DNA of 64,000 nucleotides from Pelagirhabdus alkalitolerans. Its GTDB lineage: Bacteria; Bacillota; Bacilli; Bacillales; Amphibacillaceae. Under the pieces are notes generated by a model. It saw nothing but the letters and a program-made list of their open reading frames with translations, was not told the origin of the DNA and ran no database searches. The stretch is taken from positions 248,001 to 312,000 of the forward strand of contig NZ_FMYI01000001.1 of NCBI RefSeq assembly GCF_900096905.1, in the 5' to 3' direction. This document shows positions 59,160-64,000 of this stretch, one piece after another. Position 1 is the stretch's first letter. The number at the start of each line of letters is the position of its first letter. A program made the position numbers and the translations under genes.

Positions 59160-60359
59160 ATGAATAAAAAAGATGTATCACATATTCGAAATCAATTTAA
59201 ACGTCAAAATGATCACTTACAAATCGAAGAGATTTATAATGTATATGTTATGAAAGAATCTAGCGAGATTTATCATGAACAAACGAGACCATTTGAACGA
59301 TTAGAGGAAGATGAACAAACCTTATTCCTAACAAATTTCAAAAAATTATTAGCTGGTCAACTCGACCAAAAACTGTTTGAATTATCATTTAATACTGGTG
59401 GTGAAGACTCAGCACAACAACGTCTGTACCAAGCTCTTTCAACCGATGATAAAGAAACATGGCAATCACACATGAAAAACATGGCTAAAAAGCTACTTGA
59501 TGCAAGACAATATGAAACAGATGTTGTCATCACATTTATTAAAGCAAGCTACACGAAGCCGACACGTTCCAGAACAGATGAGACCGCTGAAGATGAATTT
59601 GATAGTACGTACAATCATCCATTTATACTTTGTACAATTAATCAAACACAAGATCCTAAAAAAGAACTTCACTTTGATTATGCTGAAAAGGCATTTAAAT
59701 ACAATGTCGTCGTTGATCCAGTCATTAACTTAGATAAACCGATTGGTGGTTTTTTATATCCATGTTTTGTTGATCATGCACAAGATGTTAATCGTGTACT
59801 CTATTCTGTCGGTCAATCAAAAGAAATTGATTTAACATTTGTCGAAGACGTACTAGACGCTAAAGAACCGACGACTGCATCAGAAGATAAATTCACCTTT
59901 GAAGAAATTGTACGTGATGCGTATGGCTATGAAATGAATACTGACAATTTAGCCTCTATGTATGAATCAATCCAACGTACGATCGAAACATATGAGGAAA
60001 CCGATGAAGAACCTGTTTTAGATTACAAAGATATTGGTGAGGTCTTACACTACAGCGGCTTGCCTGATGTAGATCCCGACAAAGTCAAAACAGCCTTTGA
60101 AAACGTGACAGACAACGAACAACATGAACTAAAAGCACGCAACATTGTCCCGAAATACAATCAAAAATCTATTAAGATTGATACGAAAGTCGCTAAGGTA
60201 GCGATCAGCCCCGAAGACTTGAGACATGTCAAACAAGTTCAAATGAACGGCCGTCGTTATTTAATGATTGAAGTTGAAGAAAATACAGTCATTGATGGGT
60301 TTACCATGATTCCTGAAGCATTTGGACAAAAAGACTCAAATGATGATCAAAGCCAATAA
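59160..60359 (+). CDS. DUF4317-family protein
   Basis: 399-residue soluble acidic protein. It begins MNKKDVSHIRNQFKRQNDHL, typical of DUF4317, followed by IEEIYNVYVMKESSEIYHEQ and a central region with PFILCTINQTQDPKKELHFD. The family is common in Firmicutes and has no known function. The start at 59160 follows GGTGAGGGGG; the open frame to 59127 is not used. Monocistronic between divergent and convergent neighbours, with a terminator downstream. Confidence 0.85.
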   Translation: MNKKDVSHIRNQFKRQNDHLQIEEIYNVYVMKESSEIYHEQTRPFERLEEDEQTLFLTNFKKLLAGQLDQKLFELSFNTGGEDSAQQRLYQALSTDDKETWQSHMKNMAKKLLDARQYETDVVITFIKASYTKPTRSRTDETAEDEFDSTYNHPFILCTINQTQDPKKELHFDYAEKAFKYNVVVDPVINLDKPIGGFLYPCFVDHAQDVNRVLYSVGQSKEIDLTFVEDVLDAKEPTTASEDKFTFEEIVRDAYGYEMNTDNLASMYESIQRTIETYEETDEEPVLDYKDIGEVLHYSGLPDVDPDKVKTAFENVTDNEQHELKARNIVPKYNQKSIKIDTKVAKVAISPEDLRHVKQVQMNGRRYLMIEVEENTVIDGFTMIPEAFGQKDSNDDQSQ

Positions 60360-60395
60360 AAAAAAGATCACATACTTATTTTTGTCGTTTATAAA

Positions 60396-60437
60396 AAGCA
60401 CGAGTGCCATGATTTTATCTTTGCACTCGTGCTTAAA
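60396..60437. terminator. Terminator between DUF4317 gene and small membrane protein gene
   Basis: Perfect 12-bp stem AAGCACGAGTGC / GCACTCGTGCTT with a 15-base loop. Confidence 0.82.
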
Positions 60438-60457
60438 ATATGTACTTTTTCTAGCAG

Positions 60458-60811
60458 TTAATTGATGATTAATTGTAAAAAAATTAAACTCAATATAAGT
60501 ACAATTAGACTAACAATAAACTTTTTGGAGTTTTCTAAGTACTTCCATTCTAAGTATGATCTAGTACCCAAAGAAACAATGGTTATAAGTTGTACGAACA
60601 ATCTCAAGCTATCAGGATCATGTAAATCAATTAAAAATGCAGTAATGACCGCAACGATGATAAGTATCCATGTAATCATTAAATCAGTGAATCTACCTTC
60701 TGTCTGTTCGAGATCTTCATCCTCATCGTTAGCTATAAGTTTCTTTAAGATAAAATGAACGATAATGATAAACCACGAAAATAATGCAAATATTGAAGCT
60801 GGATGTTGCAT
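60458..60811 (-). CDS. Small four-helix membrane protein (DUF4181-like)
   Basis: 117 residues with four predicted helices: FALFSWFIIIVHFILKKLI, then WILIIVAVITAFLID, FVQLITIVSLGTR and FIVSLIVLILSLIFLQLII. The SYLEWKYLENSKKFIVSL segment resembles DUF4181 proteins of bacilli as I remember them. A short acidic cytoplasmic loop (ANDEDEDLEQTEGRF) lies after TM1. AAGGAG lies 11 bases before the ATG. Function unknown. Confidence 0.65.
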   Translation of the reverse strand: MQHPASIFALFSWFIIIVHFILKKLIANDEDEDLEQTEGRFTDLMITWILIIVAVITAFLIDLHDPDSLRLFVQLITIVSLGTRSYLEWKYLENSKKFIVSLIVLILSLIFLQLIIN

Positions 60812-60862
60812 GCTTCAATCAACTCCTTATATCCGTTCAGATATGTATTATTTTGTCACATC

Positions 60863-61450
60863 TTAAGCTGCATGACCTTCAATAATTGCTTCAACAAAAT
60901 CCAACGCATCTGACTCTGATGCTTCATCAGTTAGCATGTACTGAATTTGATAACCGACATCACCCGTGTTAACGACTAGAACCATGGATTCAATCTCGCC
61001 TGTTTGCATTAAATTATAGTGAACGTCATGACCCTCTATCTCCGTCTCTTCTGCAAGGTCACCACTATCAATCTGGCCAGGTCTGATGTCAACACTGATT
61101 AACGCATCATTTTCATACAACGACTCAGAGATAATCCGGCTACGTTGTCTCTCTTGCCAATCTTCAACCATCTCTTCGTCCATCGGCGTTAACGATTCAT
61201 CTTCATCCGTATAGCCAACTGTGGCCCCGACAGCATCACCTTCTAACGGATCTTCATCTTGGTCTGGCGCATAGTTAATCATCGCGTTCGCAATTTCTTT
61301 TGATTCAGCTTCAGGCAAAACCACACTTACCCCTAGTTCATCTTCTATTTGATCAGCAATTGAATCCGTCTCTTGACCCATCTCTTCTTGTCCGCAACCG
61401 ACCACGAAAATCCCCATCGCCATCAATAAATAAATGATTTTCTTACTCAT
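60863..61450 (-). CDS. Acidic lipoprotein of unknown function
   Basis: 195-residue lipoprotein: signal peptide IIYLLMAMGIFVVGCGQEE with the lipobox Cys. The mature part is very acidic, begins with a helix (DSIADQIEDELGVSVVLPEA) and has a mixed alpha/beta domain ending VVNTGDVGYQIQYMLTDEAS, which recalls DUF4367-type lipoproteins that measure or carry small ligands. The start at 61450 follows GTGGAGGG. It is divergent from another small lipoprotein gene with only 103 bp between, so the two may be related in function (inference). Confidence 0.75.
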   Translation of the reverse strand: MSKKIIYLLMAMGIFVVGCGQEEMGQETDSIADQIEDELGVSVVLPEAESKEIANAMINYAPDQDEDPLEGDAVGATVGYTDEDESLTPMDEEMVEDWQERQRSRIISESLYENDALISVDIRPGQIDSGDLAEETEIEGHDVHYNLMQTGEIESMVLVVNTGDVGYQIQYMLTDEASESDALDFVEAIIEGHAA

Positions 61451-61553
61451 TCCTAAACCCTCCACTCATTTTGAATCACTCTGTCTTTCCATTGTACAAA
61501 TTCCCTTTTTTTGGTAAAATAAACGTACACTTATAAGATCGGGGTGGATTGTA

Positions 61554-62033
61554 TTGTTTAAACTTACGGTATTTTTATTTAGCTTACTGCTTTTTGTTTC
61601 AGGCTGTGATGATGAAGATCTAATGGCTTACGAGCTTTATGATGAAACAGATGACTGGATCGTCGAATATAACGTGGAAGAGATCCCTTTAGGCGATGGT
61701 CTCCACGAAAATTACAGCCTAAATATCATCCATCAAGGCGACTATGCAGCGATTGATTACTTCTACTATGAACGCTATTATGAAAACAGTGAAGAAGGCT
61801 CCGATCCTGAAGACGTGGGCGCTTTAGAAGGAACCCCTACAATTTCGTATGAAACCGATAAATTAGATGATCCTACTATTTCTTCAGGTGGTGATGGTGG
61901 AAATCAATACGGGCATGTTTATGCAGTCGAAAACGATTATCAGTTAGTCGTCAATATTATTTGGGAAAAAGATGGTAACACCTACGAAGCACAACTTAAG
62001 CCAGAATTAGTCGATCAATACGTGAAAGATTAA
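61554..62033 (+). CDS. Small acidic lipoprotein of unknown function
   Basis: 159 residues. Signal peptide LTVFLFSLLLFVSGCDDED with the lipobox Cys, then a beta-rich domain: WIVEYNVEEIPLGDGLHENY, YAAIDYFYYERYYENSEEGS and YQLVVNIIWEKDGNTYEAQL. It has no family I recognise. The start is TTG at 61554 after GGGGTGGA. The strong acidity fits the surface proteins of a salt-adapted cell. Divergent from the lipoprotein gene at 60863-61450. Confidence 0.72.
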   Translation: MFKLTVFLFSLLLFVSGCDDEDLMAYELYDETDDWIVEYNVEEIPLGDGLHENYSLNIIHQGDYAAIDYFYYERYYENSEEGSDPEDVGALEGTPTISYETDKLDDPTISSGGDGGNQYGHVYAVENDYQLVVNIIWEKDGNTYEAQLKPELVDQYVKD

Positions 62034-62098
62034 GTGAATTGGTATATGATAAGAAATCGAGATTAACGCCTGAATTTTTCAGTCCACTAGCACTAGGG

Positions 62099-62593
62099 TT
62101 AATTTCGATTTCTTCGTCTTTTTCTCTCATCAGACTTCACAAAATCAATCGCCACGACAATGGCTAAAATAAGAATTTCAAGTGATGGTTTACCAATATC
62201 AATCACATACGTGTCGCCCCATGTGAACCACTTCTCTTCAACACGTGCAATGCGAGTTCCATCTTTCGTAATCTCAAACTGCTTGTCCCACCAATCACCT
62301 GAAACATCAATGCCAGCACCTGCTATATTAAAACGGGCTTTAAACAATGACAGCTCTTTGTTAATCACGACGTTCTCTTCGCCGTCAACATCGACATAAA
62401 ACCGAGGCAAAAAGCTAAACACTTTCTTTTCAATCGTTGCGACTTCTTTTTCATCTGCTGTTTTGATCGTAAAACGTTTCGGTAAAGATAATATACTTCC
62501 TTCAATGTAAAATCGGTCTTGTTCATGTTCATCTGTAATCGTAAAGCGTTCACCTAAACTGAAGACTTTTTGCTTCATCAATAATTGACTCAT
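62099..62593 (-). CDS. LURP-one-related (YxjI-like) protein
   Basis: 164-residue protein of the LURP-one/tubby-like C-terminal fold found in YxjI. It begins LLMKQKVFSLGERFTITDEH, then DRFYIEGSILSLPKRFTIKT, VATIEKKVFSFLPRFYVDVD and WFTWGDTYVIDIGKPSLEIL: strand repeats around a central helix, a common pattern of the family. The hydrophobic C-terminal helix ILILAIVVAIDFV is the buried helix of the barrel, not necessarily a membrane anchor. GAGGGAG precedes the ATG at 62593. Function unknown; membrane lipid binding is proposed for the fold. Confidence 0.88.
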   Translation of the reverse strand: MSQLLMKQKVFSLGERFTITDEHEQDRFYIEGSILSLPKRFTIKTADEKEVATIEKKVFSFLPRFYVDVDGEENVVINKELSLFKARFNIAGAGIDVSGDWWDKQFEITKDGTRIARVEEKWFTWGDTYVIDIGKPSLEILILAIVVAIDFVKSDERKRRRNRN

Positions 62594-62764
62594 CACGATC
62601 CACTCCCTCGTCTTTAGTTAATTAAAGTATAGTAGAGATTTTAATCGATTTCTACCTAATATTAGTAATTAACTGACAATTCTAAAAGATTTTTATGTTA
62701 AAATGTTCACAAATTTGGGTATTGTTTTGTATAAGGTAAGTTTTTGAAAAAGGAGGTGGGCATC

Positions 62765-63751
62765 ATGCGACTGACGAGCTTTCTCTTGTTATCCGTCTTT
62801 TCTGTTACCCTCTTCACATTGACATTGGCGCAAATGGTTCTCTCAAATGAACCTCCTATTTTGATTAGCTTATTCGCATTCCTATTTGGGACGATGTTAA
62901 TTGCGTTAAGCAATGAATACGAAGACATTCGAATAAAAGGCCCACCTAAAGGACAAAACGGAGTTCATTTTGTCAACATGACGTTCGCCGTGATAATTGG
63001 GGCATCTGTGACTTATTTATTACACAATGCTTTACCGCTAAATGCGGTTATAGCAGCTGCCTTTGTTGGTATGGTTAGCGCCGTATTTTTCAAAAAGCAG
63101 GCAACCCCTCTCTATTGCGGTGCCTTTGTAGGGATGAGCTGTTCAACATTCTTACCTACACTCTTTTGTATATTTATCGCCGGCATTGTATCAGCATGTC
63201 TCTATCAATCAAGCCGTACATTCTTAAATGGTTACGGTGGAAAACTAGGCGCGATCGCTTTAGTCGGAACGTTTGTCTCAAGCATCGCCATGGGCCACCC
63301 TTTGCAGCAAGCACCATTAAATGACTGGAACCAAGGGATCATTTTGATCATCTATGCCATTGTAGCAAGCACGTTGACCTTTAGGTTACACAACTACTGT
63401 TCTGTAAGCCCTGTATTCGCCTCTAGTTTTGTGTCATTCGCTGGTACACTCCTCATTCTACTATTTAACCCTTCTAATAATGATCTAATTCTACTTGTTA
63501 TGATGGCTGGAACCTTTGCCGGCATGACCTCACTTAATCGTTTGCCTAGCACTAAATACTTGGTACTGACTGGTTTAGCAGTTGGGATCTTGTTCATGTT
63601 CAGTCAACCGTATTTTGACCTTGCAGGAGGTAAATTAGGATTGATTGCATTTATGGCTGTTTTATCAACACGCGGGATGATCGATTTGCTTCAATCCATT
63701 CGTTCTCGCATGCCAACCCGCTCACAAGTTAAACACCTTTTATCATCATGA
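62765..63751 (+). CDS. Polytopic membrane protein with internal repeat, unknown function
   Basis: 328 residues, about ten helices and no recognised family. Two segments align: CGAFVGMSCSTFLPTLFCIF ... GYGGKLGAIALVG (about residues 123-172) and AGTFAGMTSLNRLPSTKYLV ... LAGGKLGLIAFMA (about 253-301). They share the pattern GxFxGM(S/T), LP, and GGKLGxIA, so the protein probably arose by duplication, as many transporters did. The start at 62765 follows AAAAGGAGG. Monocistronic with a terminator downstream. A transport role is inference from topology and repeat. Confidence 0.75.
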   Translation: MRLTSFLLLSVFSVTLFTLTLAQMVLSNEPPILISLFAFLFGTMLIALSNEYEDIRIKGPPKGQNGVHFVNMTFAVIIGASVTYLLHNALPLNAVIAAAFVGMVSAVFFKKQATPLYCGAFVGMSCSTFLPTLFCIFIAGIVSACLYQSSRTFLNGYGGKLGAIALVGTFVSSIAMGHPLQQAPLNDWNQGIILIIYAIVASTLTFRLHNYCSVSPVFASSFVSFAGTLLILLFNPSNNDLILLVMMAGTFAGMTSLNRLPSTKYLVLTGLAVGILFMFSQPYFDLAGGKLGLIAFMAVLSTRGMIDLLQSIRSRMPTRSQVKHLLSS

Positions 63752-63768
63752 TCAATCACTTAAAAAGG

Positions 63769-63806
63769 AGACAAGTCACAGGTTTTTATACCTATGACTT
63801 GTCTTA
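63769..63806 (+). terminator. Terminator after the repeat-containing membrane protein gene
   Basis: AGACAAGTCACAGGT / ACCTATGACTTGTCT stem (63769-63783 and 63790-63804) with one mismatch and a 6-base loop. Confidence 0.82.
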
Positions 63807-63816
63807 TTGTCGTTTC

Positions 63817-63845
63817 TTGACACTTCATAATGACTGTGATAGAAC
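63817..63845 (+). promoter_or_regulatory. Promoter of the BglG-family antiterminator gene
   Basis: -35 TTGACA (63817-63822), 17-bp spacer, -10 TAGAAC (63840-63845). No RAT-terminator structure lies between it and the gene. Confidence 0.6.
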
Positions 63846-63900
63846 GTTAATTAAGTAAATCGTTCGAAAAGAGTATGATTTTTAAAATGGAGGTCGTGAA

Positions 63901-64000
63901 ATGGAGATTAAGAAAGTCCTAAATAATAACGTCGTCATTACGATGAATGAACACGATCAAGAAATGGTTGTCATGGGGAAAGGTTTAGCTTTTCAAAAAA
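63901..64000 (+). CDS. BglG/LicT-family transcriptional antiterminator, N-terminal start, cut by window edge
   Basis: Only the first 33 codons are in the window. They read EIKKVLNNNVVITMNEHDQE and MVVMGKGLAFQK, the CAT RNA-binding domain of PRD antiterminators (BglG, LicT, SacT, GlcT families), including the GKGLAFQK motif. Full-length members have about 280 residues with two PRDs. ATGGAGGTC precedes the ATG. A PTS gene for a beta-glucoside, sucrose or glucose is expected just beyond 64000. Confidence 0.92.
   Translation, partial: MEIKKVLNNNVVITMNEHDQEMVVMGKGLAFQK

Noticed and set aside
63769..63804. RAT-type antitermination target before the BglG-family gene
   Set aside because: The hairpin lies upstream of the antiterminator promoter and lacks the RAT consensus; it is the terminator of the preceding gene.

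Overview
The window is 64 kb of a low-GC Gram-positive chromosome, most likely a facultatively anaerobic member of the Bacillaceae. Support comes from strong AGGAGG-type ribosome sites, frequent TTG starts, an H-type small acid-soluble spore protein (52092), a YpjP-like protein (2842), a DUF1002 protein, an S-box, cre sites and PRD/PTS regulators. Several proteins are rich in Asp and Glu (DUF1002 protein, lipoproteins, DUF4317 protein), which fits a moderate halophile or alkaliphile near Amphibacillus, Halolactibacillus or Alkalibacillus; the genus is inference. I saw no rRNA, tRNA, CRISPR array, prophage or insertion sequence.

Layout. 1-2.4 kb: trehalose PTS (treP) and phosphotrehalase (cut by the left edge), with two TreR operators and a cre site. 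2.4-9.6 kb: small single genes, a photolyase overlapping a TspO-like gene, an OsmC protein with an SBF-family transporter behind a CsoR/CstR-like operator, and a TraB protein. 9.9-12.3 kb: NADP-glutamate dehydrogenase, an XRE/DUF3278-like pair and a 25-residue hydrophobic peptide gene. 12.3-17.9 kb: a five-gene operon of two Gfo/Idh/MocA dehydrogenases, two TIM-barrel isomerase-like proteins and a ThuA-like protein, divergent from an AraC regulator and flanked by two near-identical hairpins. 17.9-21.1 kb: an intracellular GH13 cyclomaltodextrinase-like enzyme divergent from a LacI regulator. 21-25.5 kb: serC, a HAD phosphatase, a GltS-like symporter and a soluble MCP-Cache protein. 25.7-33.3 kb: lichenan/cellobiose PTS operon (licB, licC, licA, GH1, licR), then a ROK kinase and manA.

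33.3-40.1 kb: a two-component system divergent from a small secreted protein; a Crp/Fnr regulator, a metal P-type ATPase and an HMA chaperone behind an FNR-like box; a frameshifted M23 peptidase gene followed by a bactofilin. 40.1-42.8 kb: two chemoreceptors. 42.9-50.2 kb: a SAM-riboswitch operon (metQ-metN-metI plus an FMN hydroxy-acid oxidase) beside mtnU, an hcxA-like dehydrogenase and mtnE, together suggesting methionine or methionine hydroxy-acid salvage. 50.2-64 kb: DUF4153, sspH, a cyclase-family hydrolase, DUF1002, a 291-bp nested-palindrome repeat, DUF805, ahpCF, a YibE/F pair, DUF4317, small membrane proteins and lipoproteins, and the start of a BglG/LicT-family antiterminator cut by the right edge.

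Most transcription units are short and separated by clear intrinsic terminators. Sugar units carry local operators, cre sites or both. All functional statements come from reading the sequence and remembered family features; no database search was run.
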